This document shows, piece after piece, positions 1 to 11,222 of a stretch of DNA of 64,000 nt. Origin of the DNA: Cytospora piceicola (taxonomy: Eukaryota; Ascomycota; Sordariomycetes; Diaporthales; Cytosporaceae); contig JALQBC010000048.1 of the NCBI GenBank assembly GCA_023375675.1, positions 1 through 64,000 on the forward strand, in the 5' to 3' direction. The notes below the pieces were generated by a model. It searched no databases. It had not been told where the DNA came from and saw only the letters and a program-made list of their open reading frames with translations. How positions within the stretch are numbered: position 1 is the stretch's first letter; every line of letters begins with the position of its first letter. The translations under genes were made by a program, and so were the position numbers.

Positions 1-3000
1 AAAGCGGTTTTAAAACCGCTTTCTGTTAAGTAACGTATATTTATTTTATTTAATATATATCTTAAAATATTAAAACCTTTAATATTACACTTAAAAGCGG
101 TTTTAAAACCGCTTTCTGTTAAGTAACTAAGGTTTATTATATTTAATATATATATATACAGCTTAAAAGCGGTTTTAAAACCGCTTTCTTTTAAGTAACT
201 TAAGTCTTTATTATTTTATATATATATTAAAATATTAAGACCTTTAATATTAAGCTTAAAAGTAGTTTTAAAACCGCTTTCTATTAAGTAACTAAGGTTT
301 ATTTTACTTAATATATATATATACAGCTTAAAAGCGGTTTTAAAACTGCTTTCTGTTAAGTAACTAAGGTTTATTATATTTAATATATATATATACAGCT
401 TAAAAGCGGTTTTAAAACCGCTTTCTGTTAAGTAACGTATATTTATTTTATTTAATATATATATTAAAATATTAAATACTTTAATATATAGCTTAAAAGA
501 GGTTTTAAAACCGCTTTCTCTTAAGTAACTAAGGTTTATTATTATTAATATATATATATATATAGCTTAAAAGCAGTTTTAAAACCGCTTTCTATTAAGT
601 AACTAAGGTTTATTCTATTTAATATATATATTAAAATATTAAATACTTTAATATATAGCTTAAAAGCGGTTTTAAAACCGCTTTCTGTTAAGTAACTAAG
701 GTTTATTTTATTTAATATATATATATATATATAGCTTAAAAGCGGTTTTAAAACCGCTTTCTATTAAGTAACTTAGGTTTTTATTATTTAATATATATAT
801 TAAAATATTAAAACATTTAATATTAGGCTTAAAAGCGGTTTTAAAACCGCTTTCTCTTAAGTAACTTAGGTTTATTATATTTAATATATATATATATATA
901 GCTTAAAAGCGGTTTTAAAACCGCTTTCTCTTAAGTAACTTAGGTTTTTATTATTTTATATATATATTAAAATATTAACACCTTTAATATTAAGCTTAAA
1001 AGTAGTTATAAAACCGCTTTCTCTTAAGTAACTAAGGTTTATTTTATTTAATATATATATATATATAGCTTAAAAGCGGTTTTAAAACCGCTTTCGTTTA
1101 AGTAACTATAGTTTATTTAAGTAAAAGTATATATATTAAGTTTCAAAGCGGTTTTAAAACCGCTTTCTATTAAGTAACTATAGTTTATTTAAATAAAAGT
1201 ATATATATTAAGCTTAAAAGCGGTTTTAAAACCGCTTTTTATTAAATAACTATAGTTTATTTAAGTAAAAGTATATATATTAAGTTTAAAAGCGGTTTTA
1301 AAACCGCTTTCTATTAAGTAACTATAGTTTATTTAAGTAAAAGTATATATATTAAGTTGAAAAGCGGTTTTAAAACCGTTTTCTATTAAGTAACTATAGT
1401 TTATTTAAGTAAAAGTATATATATTAAGTTTAAAAGCGGTTTTAAAACCGCTTTCTATTAAGTAACTATAGTTTATTTAAGTAAAAGTATATATATTAAG
1501 TTTAAAAGCGGTTTTAAAACTGCTTTTTATTAAATACCTATAGTTTATTTAATTTAAAGAATATATATTAAGCTTAAAAGCGGTTTTAAAACTGCTTTTT
1601 ATTAAGTAACTTAAGGTTTTATTATTTTTAATATATATTATAATATTAAAGCTTTTAATACTAAGCTTAAAAGCAGTTATATAACCGCTTTCTATTAAGT
1701 AACTATAGTTTATTTATTATAAGTTATATATATATAGCTTAAAAACAGTTTTAAAACCGCTTTCTATTAAGTAACTTAGGTTTTTATTATTTAATATATA
1801 TATTAAAATATTAAAACTTTTAATATTAAGCTTAAAAGCGGTTTTAAAACCGCTTTCTTTTAAGTAACTATAGTTTATTTTATTAAAAGTATATATAATA
1901 AGCTTAAAAGCGGTTTTAATACCGCTTTCTTTTAAATAACTTAAGTGTTTATTATTTAATATATATATTAAAATATTAAACTTATTAGTAGTATATTTAT
2001 AAGTAATTATATAACTACTTTATATTAAGTAACTATAGTTTATATAAGTAAAAGGATATATATTAAGCTTAAAAGCGGTTTTAAAACTGCTTTCTGTTAA
2101 GTAACTATAGTTTATTTAATTTAATATATATAGTAATATATTATAACCTTTTATAATAAGCTAAAAGGTGGTTTTAAAACCGCTTTCTGTTAAGTAACTC
2201 TAGTTTATTTAATTTAAAGTATATATATTAAACTTAAAAGCCGTTTTAAAACCGCGTTTTATTAAGTAACTATAGTTTATTTAACTTAATTTATATATTA
2301 ATATATTATAACCTTTTATAATAAGCTAAAAAGCGGTTTTAAAACTGCTTTCTGTTAAGTAACTATAGTTTATTTAATTTAAAGTATATATATTAAGTTT
2401 ATAAGCAGTTTTAAAACCGCTTTCTGTTAAGTAACTATAGTTTATTAAGTTTAATTTAAATATTAATATATTATAACCTTTTATAATAAGCTAAAAAGCG
2501 GTTTTAAAACCGCTTTCTATTAAATAAATATAGTTTATTATATGTGGCAGCGCACATAGGGTCTATGCCCTTTTGCAGACTGCCTGCCGGCTGCGTGCCT
2601 GCCGGCTGTGCCTGACCGCCTGGCAGAATACTTACCGCCCGGCAGAATGCCTAGTTACCTCGGGGATTCTGCAGGGCCCTTTAGATAGTTTACTTTTAGA
2701 AAGTAACACACCCAGACAGCACAATAAAACACCATACCCTAACGTATCTTCCACATTATATTTAATATATATAATAAAATACTAAAGGTATTAATATTAA
2801 GCTTAAAAGTAGTTATATAACCGCTTTTTATTAAATAACTATAGTTTACTTAAGTAAAAGTATATATATTAAGCTTAAAAGCGGTTTTAAAACCGCTTTT
2901 TATTAAGTAACTATAGTTTTATTTATTAAAAGTATATATATTAAGCTTAAAAGCAGTTTTAAAACCGCTTTCTATTAAGTAACTATAGTTTATTTAATTT

Positions 3001-3240
3001 AATATATTTATTAAGTTTTTAAACTTATTAATAATAAGCTTAAAAGCGGTTTTAAAACCGCTTTATATTAAATAACTATAGTTAAATTAAATTAAAGTTT
3101 ATATATTAATTTTAAAAACAGTTTTATAACTACTTTATATTAAATAACTATAGCTTTATATATTTTATATATATATTAAAATATTAAAATGTTTTATATT
3201 AAGCTTTATTATAGTTATATAACTACTTTTTATTAAATAA
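1..3240. repeat. AT-rich satellite of about 38 units centred on a 22-bp palindrome
   Basis: Each unit has a perfect 22-bp palindrome: the arm AAAGCGGTTTT followed by its reverse complement. Then comes a conserved flank (CTRTTAAGTAACTAWRGTTTA) and an AT-rich spacer ending in a TAAGCTTA-like motif. I placed unit starts near 1, 94, 166, 259, 331, 403, 495 and so on to about 3204. Spacings fall into two classes, about 72 and about 93 bp; the longer class carries an extra TTAAAATATTAAAACCTTT-like piece. Units before about 1100 mostly have the flank AAGGTTT, later ones ATAGTTT. Differences among copies are largely G/A and C/T, as RIP would give. The array continues past the left edge. No coding potential is seen. 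Whether it is subtelomeric, centromeric or a dispersed satellite cannot be told from this window. Confidence 0.93.
2542..2755. other. GC-richer island interrupting the satellite
   Basis: About 214 bp of normal composition sits inside the AT-rich array. It keeps many CpA and TpG dinucleotides, unlike its surroundings. It contains a tandem 15-bp repeat (TGCCTGCCGGCTGYG, near 2580-2608) and two GGCAGAAT copies. The ends read TGTGGCAG on the left and CTTCCACA on the right, a weak inverted match, so a small MITE-like insertion is possible. Array units lie on both sides. The one reading frame here is not convincing as a gene. Confidence 0.6.
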
Positions 3241-3500
3241 CTTAGTTTTATTTTATTATATATATATATATACTATTATTTATATAAATAAATTAAATAT
3301 ATAATATATTAAATTTAAAATATATTTTAAAAACGTATTTTAAAGTTAATATATTATATATTAAATTTATTTAATTATATATATACTTAAGAAAACTATA
3401 TTTAATTTAATTATATTTAATTATATTTTAATTAATTTTAATAGTATTTATTTACTTAAGTTAATATAATACTATTACTTTTCTGTAATTTTGCTTTAGT
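3241..3500. other. AT-rich transition between satellite and gene
   Basis: Almost pure A/T sequence (poly TATATA and TTAATTTAA runs) with no palindrome units and no gene. Base composition becomes normal at about 3490, roughly 330 bp before the prolyl-tRNA synthetase start codon, so the promoter of that gene must be compact or lie in this AT-rich DNA. Confidence 0.6.
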
Positions 3501-3824
3501 TTTGCCTTTGTCAATTGTGCGTACCTCGATTTGTGCGTCTGCCCCGCTAAAAGCATCGGGATCTCTGTCGGGTCAGCCGAGCGCACAGTGGGGCGTCAGC
3601 TCAACTTCCATTTGCAAATTTACTGCCCAAAGAAGCAGCACTCACTATCAGCTACTTTATCTATCAGTGTGGCTACCGACTTTCAACACTCACTCACTCC
3701 CTCACTTTCGGCCGGGTGACTCAAAACTATTGGAACTGAACCAACTCTTCTGGTGGCACAGCTTCTCACTTTCACCTTCTCCCTCACTTAACATTCCACC
3801 AGCAAGCTCATCAATTCATCCAGT

Positions 3825-5832
3825 ATGGCGGACAACGCAGAGCAACCCAAGGAGCCTTCCAAGAGCGCGCTCAAGAAGGCGGAGAAGCAAGCCAAGATGG
3901 CTGCTGAGAAAGCTGCAAAGGCTGCCAAGCAGGCCACTCTTACAGTCGGCCAAGGCAAGAAGGCGGATGACATTATTGGAATTACCACAAAGAAGGAGGA
4001 GGACTTCTCAATGTGGTACCAGGAGGTCGTTCTCAAGGCCGAGATGATCGAGTACTACAACGAGGTGAGTCCTTGATGTTCTTCGATGCGCACAGACACC
4101 CACATGCAATCATCATTGTTATTAACCCGCCCTCATAGATCTCTGGGTTCTTTATCATGCGCCCGGCAAGCATGTATATCTGGAACGTTATTCGCAAGTG
4201 GTTCCAGGAGAAAATCGAGGATATGGGCGTGGAGGAGACCAGTTTCCCCATGTTCCTTTCCTCGAAATCACTCGAGAAGGAGAAGGGTGAGACTCATGCC
4301 CCAGTGCCTTTCAGGCCAACTTCTCGACAGAAATAGATGCTAATAAAACGTGCAGATCACGTTGAGGGGTTCGCTCCCGAGCTCGCATGGGTGACCAAGG
4401 CGTAAGTTTCACCAAGTCTTCTTACGTCGCGTGAACTTAGCTAACAGCATCTAGTGGAGACAAGGACCTGGAAGTATGAATGACATATGATTTGATGTGA
4501 TGGGGTTGTTGAACACAGTCCACTGACACTCTCAATAGGTCCCTGTCGCTGTCCGACCAACATCAGAGGCCGTCATGTACCCGTACTACTCCAAGTGGAT
4601 CCGAAGCCATCGTGATCTGCCCTTCCGACTCAACCAGTGGAACTCCGTCGTCCGGTGGGAGGCCAAGCAGACCACTCCGTTCCTGCGAGCAAGAGAGTTC
4701 ATGTGGCAGGAGGGTCACACTGCCCATCTCACTGAGGAGCTGGCTGGCAAGGAGGTGCTCGAGATTCTTGAGTTCTATGCTGGCGTCTATGAGGAACTGC
4801 TGGCTGTCCCCGTTGTTCGAGGACGGAAGACCGAGAACGAGAAGTTCGCCGGAGGTTACTACACAACCACTGTTGAGGGTTATATCCCATCCAACGGTCG
4901 TGGTATCCAGGGTGCGACATCCCACTGCCTGGGCCAGAACTTCAGCAAGATGTTCGACATCACCGTCGAGGACCCCGCTGAGAAGGGCAAGCACATTCAC
5001 GTGTGGCAAAACTCGTGGGGTCTCTCCACTCGTGTCATTGGTGTCATGGTCATGATTCACGGTGATGACAAGGGACTCGTTCTCCCTCCTCGGATTTCCA
5101 AGCTCCAGGCCATTATTATCCCCCTCGGAATCACCGCCAAGACCACTGATGAGGTCAAGCAACAACACACGGAGAAGCTGGGTCAGCTGAAGAACCAGCT
5201 CAAGGCGGCTGGTGTTCGTGTGGACCTGGACACTCGTGAAGGATACACGCCTCCATGGAAGTTCAACGACTGGGAACTGAAGGGTGTGCCCCTGCGAATC
5301 GAGTTTGGGTAAGTTTGCACATCCCTTCATCGTCTTATTCATTTCGAAACTGCACCTATACCGAGAACGATCCCAGAGACTGACCCCAGATACTCGCAGA
5401 CCCAAGGACATGGAGAAGGACGTTGTCAGCTACGCCCGCCGTGACACTGGTGAGAAGGGCACCATCCCCATCGCCGACCTGGCCATCAAGGTCCCAGAGC
5501 TTCTCGAGACCATCCAGAAAGACATGTACAACAAGGCCGACGCGGCCTACAAGGCGCACCGCGTCAAGGTCACTGAGTGGGAGAAGGTTGTCCCGGCTCT
5601 GGATGCCAAGGACGTCGTTCTCATCCCCTTCTGTCTCCAGCCGGACTGCGAGGAGAATATCAAGGACACGACCAAGAGCAAGGACGACAAGGGCAATGAG
5701 CGCATGGGCATGAAGAGTCTGTGCATTCCCTTCGATCAGCCTGAAGGTCTCATCAAGGGCGAGACCAAGTGTCTCAACCCGACTTGTGGAAAGAACGCCG
5801 AGGAGTGGGTCCAGTTCGGAAGGAGCTACTAG
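3825..5832 (+). CDS. Prolyl-tRNA synthetase, cytoplasmic (class II)
   Basis: Charges tRNA-Pro with proline in the cytosol. Six exons: 3825-4064, 4139-4286, 4356-4401, 4455-4473, 4539-5308 and 5400-5832, joining in frame to 551 residues. A Lys/Ala-rich N-terminal tail (about residues 1-45) precedes the catalytic core, which starts near [10 protein letters not shown]. Class II motif 2 is visible as [20 protein letters not shown] and motif 3 as [20 protein letters not shown]. The anticodon-binding domain follows, then the C-terminal zinc-binding domain typical of the archaeal/eukaryotic type, with cysteines in [10 protein letters not shown] and CLNPTCGKN and the usual terminal tyrosine. No YbaK-like N-terminal domain is present, unlike the longer budding-yeast enzyme. 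The start ATG follows a pyrimidine-rich leader. The gene lies about 0.6 kb from the satellite and converges on the SNF2 gene across the transposon block. Confidence 0.96.
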
Positions 5833-6210
5833 AGGAAGGAAACAAAATGGAGTTACTGGAGAAATCGTTGTTGGCTGAAGGGTCAACTGAGGTTCGGGAC
5901 ATCTTGTGAGAAGAATAGAGAGCAAGATAGCCCGTCGCTTTGTTGCTATGGGGAAAGATTACTGCCCACTTCAGGTGTCCGAATCCAAGAAACTTCCAAA
6001 AAGGCATTCCGGGATACCGGCCTCCCTTGCCAGGAATATCGTCCCGATGGGCCACCGTCGCCGATCTCTACTTTTCCCATTACCTTTCATTTCCCACGCA
6101 CACTCCCTGCACCTAATATCATTCGTACCGTCATCTTTGCCTTCAATCCCGCGGTATTGGTGATTAAGGGATACAGGTTTTACCCATTTGAGCTTTGAGA
6201 TAACGGGGAG
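5833..6210. other. 3' flank of prolyl-tRNA synthetase up to the transposon
   Basis: Normal-composition sequence holding the 3' UTR and terminator region of the upstream gene. I see no gene in it. It ends in the 8-bp target duplication ACGGGGAG at 6203-6210. Confidence 0.7.
6203..6210. repeat. Target site duplication, left copy (hAT)
   Basis: ACGGGGAG directly abuts the left inverted repeat and is identical to 18653-18660. Eight base pairs is the standard duplication length for hAT transposons. Confidence 0.95.
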
Positions 6211-6228
6211 CAGGGTTGGAAATTTAGT
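6211..6228 (+). repeat. hAT left terminal inverted repeat
   Basis: Eighteen bases, CAGGGTTGGAAATTTAGT, exactly matching the reverse complement of 18635-18652. After base 18 the two ends diverge into different arrangements of TTAGT repeats. Confidence 0.95.
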
Positions 6229-6424
6229 TAGTTAGTTTAGTTACTAGCCTGACTAAAACTAACTAAAGGCTAGACTAACTAAAACTAAACTAACTAAAAA
6301 AAAATTAAGCCTAACTAAAACTAAACTAAACTAACTAACTTAGTTACTAACTAACTAAGATAACTAAGAAAATAATTAAATAATAAAAACAAATTAAATT
6401 AAATTAAATTAAATTAAATTAAAT

Positions 6425-6765
6425 TATAATAAATCGATATAAATTGAAATAAATCGATATAAATTAAAATAAATCGATATAAATTAAAATAAATCGATAT
6501 AAATTAAAATAAATCGATATAAATTAAAATAAATCGATATAAATTAAAATAAATTAATATAAATCAATATAAATTAAAAATAAATTAATATAAGTTAAAC
6601 TAAATTAATATAAATCGATATAAATCGATATAGATTAATATAAATTGAAAATAAATTAATATAAGTTAGACTAAATTAAAATATATCGATATAAATTAAA
6701 ATAAATTAATATAAATTAAAATAAATCGAAATAAATCGATATAAATTAGAATAAATCGATTTAAA
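6425..6765. repeat. Minisatellite, 20-bp unit
   Basis: Tandem copies of a unit close to AAATCGATATAAATTAAAAT, regular at 6425-6550 and then increasingly degenerate. It lies inside the hAT element between the terminal ACTAA repeats and the transposase remnant. No CpA is left while the CpG of TCGA is kept. Confidence 0.85.
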
Positions 6766-6949
6766 GTAATATATATTATATTTAACTTAAATAAATAAAG
6801 ACTAAGTAAAGTTAAGTATTAAAAAGTATTGAAAATTAAACTTTAATAACTATTAACTAATATAACCTTAATAAAAACCTATAGTTTTTATTCTTTACTA
6901 GTATTTAAACTTTCCTCTATATCTATTACCTTCTTTAACTCTTTAATAT

Positions 6950-9780
6950 CGCTAATACCCTAGCTTTTTAATAAAGCTAACTTTTTAACCGTATCTAATA
7001 ATAACCTATTCCTCGATTTACTAATAATATTACTAGTAATAGAGAAAAGTCTTTCGACCGAAGCAGAAGTAGCTAGAATAGCTAAATAACGTCGAGCTAA
7101 AAGACTTAAAATAAGGTATTTCTAACTATTAAGTTTCTAAAACTCTAAAAGAGAAACCTATAGTAAATTAATTAGTAACGTTATTTTAAAATAATATATA
7201 AAAATATAACTTACCTCGTTAAGCTTTAGCTTTTCTTTAAAATAAGAAGTTAATTCGTTTCGATTCTTCTTAGTCTTAAAGATAAATATATCGTTGTTAG
7301 ATCTATCTTTATTCGAAGAAGCATCGTATATATTATCTTTAGTAAAAGGTAAAAACTTCGTTTTAAAGCCTATATTTAATATATATTAGTATTTTATATT
7401 AAATAGTATATAATATAATTTAACTTACCTTTTAAATTCCTGTTTTAAAAGGCCTTTTATATCCTTTTTAATATTAGAATAAAAGAATAATAAAGCGTTC
7501 GAGTCGTCTTCGAAATATAAAAGCTTTAATCGAGGATTTAAAAGAATAAAGAATATAAAAGGCTTATAACAAGGTAGTAAATTAGATGTTATAACCTTTA
7601 GAAAATATTTTTCGAGCTTTAAAAGTCTAGCTTTAATAGCTCGAATTAAATCAGAATAATACTTTTTCTATAAAAATATTAGTAAGTAAATAAATATTAA
7701 AATATTAATAGAAATACTTACGAAAAACTCGTTTTCTTAAATTTTAACTTAAAAGCCTCGAATAATATAATTTAGCTTTTTATATATCGAATAAATCGAT
7801 AAAAGCCCTTCGTTTAAAGTAGTATATAAGTTGCCTTATAACTTAATATTAGGTTTAATAAAAACCTCGAAAACTTTATTTAAATCTTTAAAGTATTCCT
7901 ACTCGAATTCTGTTAAAAAGTTCGCTTTAAAATCGTTATTTATAGTATTCTTTATAATATAAATTAAAGCATCCTTTAAAATTAAAGAAGCCTTAATTAT
8001 TTCGTAAGTAGAATTCTACCGGGTAGATAAGTCTATATATATATTATATTAGTATAAATTAACTTAAAATATAAATATATTAACTTACCTAAAAAGATAC
8101 GTTTCTTATTATATTCTTTCGGAATTCGACTTTCTCTTTTATATTTCTCTATTCCTTCGAGAAATAAAGACCGATTCTCTTTTGTATATTTAATTAAACT
8201 TAAAATCTTTCGAAGTTTTATAGTTAAATCTATAAATAATTAGTATATATATATAGTTAATTATTAATAAATAGAATAAACTTACTATTTAAAAATTCCG
8301 GTCGAGTTTTTTACAGTTCTGTAATATTTACTATAAAAGTAAATAATTCTTCTTCTATTTTCGAGTTTTATAAATAATTAGTTAATATATCGTTAACGAT
8401 AATATTAATAATATACGTTAAGTATCGTATATCGTTTTTAAATTCTTTTCCGGTTAAAAAAGTAAACTCGGTATTAAATAAATTAATAGAAATAGTATTA
8501 TTCGAAGCGTTATCGTAAGTAAACCTATTATAATATTAGTATTAAATTTAAATATATTAAATATAATAATAATACTTACGAAAAGATATTATCGAAAGTT
8601 AAAGAAGGGTATTTGTATAAGATATTAAATATAATTTTATAAATATAAGCTTCGGAATACGCTTTATCTAACTTTTTAAAACCTATTTAATTATTAGTAT
8701 ATATTAAGTTAATAAATATTAAAAGAATTTACTTACTAATAAGCTTATATATAAGCTTAAACTTAGAATTAATATAAGTAAAAATAATAGCTAAATAAGC
8801 CGTTTAGTTTATTACTATCTATATATCGAAAACAAGTAAAAAGGTCCTTTAAGAATTTAAATTATCTTTTAATAAAAAGTTTAAATTCTGTTTTAAAGTT
8901 TCGAAAGTCTAGTTTAATAAAACCTTAATTTTATACTAGTTAATAGTAGGCGTAAACCTATTATAATTAGTATATTATTAAATATAAAGGTAAATAAAAC
9001 TTACTTATTATAATAGCTTAAAAGCTCTTAAAAAAAAGGTAAATCTAAAATATTAAAAGAAAGGTTATTACTTATAATAAAGTTTAATACTTTATTATAG
9101 GCTTCTTCTTTATTAAATTCAGAACTAGTTCGTATTCTTTTTCTTAAATCTAACTAAAAAAAACTCGTTTATAAAAAGCGTTTATAAATCTAATTCTATA
9201 TAATATATATTAATAAATATAACCTTAATATATTTAATATTAAAAGTACTTACTTTTTAATTTTATCTTTTCTAATTCCTTATTATAGGCGATTTCTAAG
9301 TGTTTATTTTAATAATACCGAACGAAATTCGAAGCTTAAAAGCCTTTAATAGTAATAGTTCTTCGTAAAGAACAACTATAATAAATATTAGTTAATTATA
9401 ACCTTAATTAATTAAACGTTAATAGTAATATAATATACCTTATACAGCTAACTAATATTTCTCTCTCTTTTAATAAATTAATAGATAAAAGGGTATAAGT
9501 AAAAAGGTTATTAATAAAAATATAAATATTAAAGTCTTTCGGCTCGAATAAACGATAGTTAGGCTTATTATATTTTAAATTAATAAGGCTTAATTCAGAT
9601 TCAGAAAGGTTTAAATCTATAACCTCTAGCGTAAAGGCAGGGATAGTATTTTAAGAGATAAAAGAATCTATTGTAGATTTTAAAGAAGGAGGATAGATAA
9701 GATATAAATAGTATAGCGTAATAAAGCTTAATAAAGCGATTCGAACGGTATATAAATCTTATTTTTTAAGTAAAAAATAA
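6950..9780 (-). pseudogene. hAT transposase remnant with many introns
   Basis: On the minus strand, 7105-6960 reads without a stop as a hAT C-terminal dimerisation domain, including LAILATSASVERLFSITSNI followed by ISKSRNRLLLDTVKKLALL and a stop. Upstream on the same strand are stretches of transposase-like frame, for example IPAFTLEVIDLNLSESELSL near 9640-9580, broken by stops. At about ten places (near 7213, 7427, 7726, 8087, 8283, 8574, 8731, 8999 and 9248) the minus strand shows GTAAG donor-like sites followed by about 60-75 bp of very AT-rich DNA. This suggests a gene with many short introns. Stops fit RIP of CAA/CAG/TGG codons. Exact exon ends were not resolved. Confidence 0.8.
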
Positions 9781-9837
9781 GAACAGAAACAAGAAAGAGA
9801 ATACTAATATATATAAACTATAGTTCTTTTAGATTAC

Positions 9838-10290
9838 AAATACATTTAGCTATTTAATAAAATCCCTCGTAAATCCTATAGATCTACGCGGTATTTAGAA
9901 AATTTTCTTATAGATCTTATAGATCTACGCAGTATTTGAAAAATCTTTTTATAAATCTTTATAGATCCCGCGGTATTTAAAAATCCCTTGTAAATTCTAT
10001 AGATCTACGCGGTATTTAGAAAATTTTCTCGTAGATCCTATAGATCTACACGGTATTTAAAAAATCTTTTCGTAAATCTCTATAAATCCTACGGTATTTA
10101 AAAATCCTTCGTAAATCCTACGGTATTTAAAAAATCCCTTATAAATTCTATAGATCTACACAGTAATTAGAAAATTTTCTCGTAGATCCTATAGATCTAC
10201 GCGGTATTTAAAAAATCTTTTCGTAGATCTCTATAAATCTTATAATATTAAAAAAATTCCTTATAAATCCTATAGATCTTATAGTTTCTT
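9838..10290. repeat. Minisatellite with TATAGATCTACGCGG units
   Basis: Repeated blocks of roughly 50-60 bp containing CCTATAGATCTACGCGGTAT followed by TTAGAAAATTTTCTCGTAGA-like sequence. Copies differ mostly by C/T and G/A changes. It lies in the hAT internal region upstream of the transposase remnant. Confidence 0.8.
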
Positions 10291-10414
10291 ACTATTAAAT
10301 ATAGTCTGTAATTACTATTATATATATTCCTTTCCCTTTCCCTTTCTACTTTCCTTCTTTTTATTATACTTTAGATTTATTAGCTTTAATATAGTTATAC
10401 CTATTTATTTATTT

Positions 10415-10605
10415 ACTCTTATTTATTTACTTCTTTTACTTTTACTTATTTACTTCTTTTACTTTTACTTATTTACTTCTTTTACTTTTACTTATTTACT
10501 TCTTTTACTTTTACTTATTTACTTCTTTTACTTTTATATATTTACTTCTTTTACTTATTTACTTCTTTTACTTATTTACTTCTTTTACTTATTTACTTCT
10601 TTTTA
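10415..10605. repeat. Minisatellite with TTACTTCTTTTACTTTTA units
   Basis: Tandem 22-bp units (TTTACTTCTTTTACTTTTAC and variants) shortening to about 16 bp units (TTTACTTCTTTTACTT) toward 10600. A pyrimidine-rich strand-asymmetric stretch within the hAT element. Confidence 0.85.
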
Positions 10606-10965
10606 TATATAAATACTAATATAAAAGGTAAGTTATTATTTTTATTAACATTTATATATATATATAATTATATATAATATATATATATAAGTATATATCT
10701 CTGCCGTTTTAACAGTTAGCTTTAACTTAAAAAGCTTTAATAATAAGAGAATCTAAAAAGCACCGAGATATATATAGATATATATATTATATATATTTTA
10801 TATTATATATATTTAAAGAGTTTTATAATTATAATAACTTACTTAAATATTTTAATTCTAATAACTTATTATAGGTTCTTATATTTATTAGTTTTATTAA
10901 TATTAAACAGATATTGTTATATTAGTTATATTAGTATTAACTAGCTAGAATATATTATATTTTAA
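10606..10965. other. hAT internal AT-rich DNA before the nested element
   Basis: No gene is seen. From about 10880 it contains one copy of an approximately 85-bp unit (TTAGTTTTATTAATATTAAA and following) that recurs right of the nested retrotransposon. It ends in TTTAA, the left target duplication of the LTR element. Confidence 0.65.
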
Positions 10966-11210
10966 TATAACGTGATCAGGCTGATTACGGCACAGGGCTC
11001 GTTTTTAATTACGTAATATTATAAATTATCGAAGAGGTTCTGCCTATTAGAAGAAAAGAGAAAAAAAACAAAACCTAAGGCTTAAAGCCTAGCTATTTAA
11101 ACTAAGGTATAGGCGATTCGGAAAGCTTATCGATAAAGCTAGTAATAAGGTTAAGGTTATATACTAACCCTGCTACTAGCCCCGCTTCTGTTCGCCCTGC
11201 AACTATAATA
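10966..11210 (-). repeat. LTR, 3' end of the element in coding orientation
   Basis: 245 bp, matching 17962-18206 in length and order. Differences between the two LTRs are overwhelmingly C/T and G/A, for example GTGATCAGG here versus GTAATTAAG in the other copy. The outer dinucleotides appear to be RIP-altered TG and CA. Confidence 0.92.
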
Positions 11211-11222
11211 ACCCTTCTTTTA

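Noticed and set aside
1..3240. CRISPR-like array
   Set aside because: Repeats and spacers are regular, but the spacers are themselves repeated AT-rich DNA, no cas genes exist, and the surrounding genes are fungal with introns.
4563..5411. Minus-strand frame (282 codons) opposite prolyl-tRNA synthetase
   Set aside because: Antisense shadow of the main catalytic exon.
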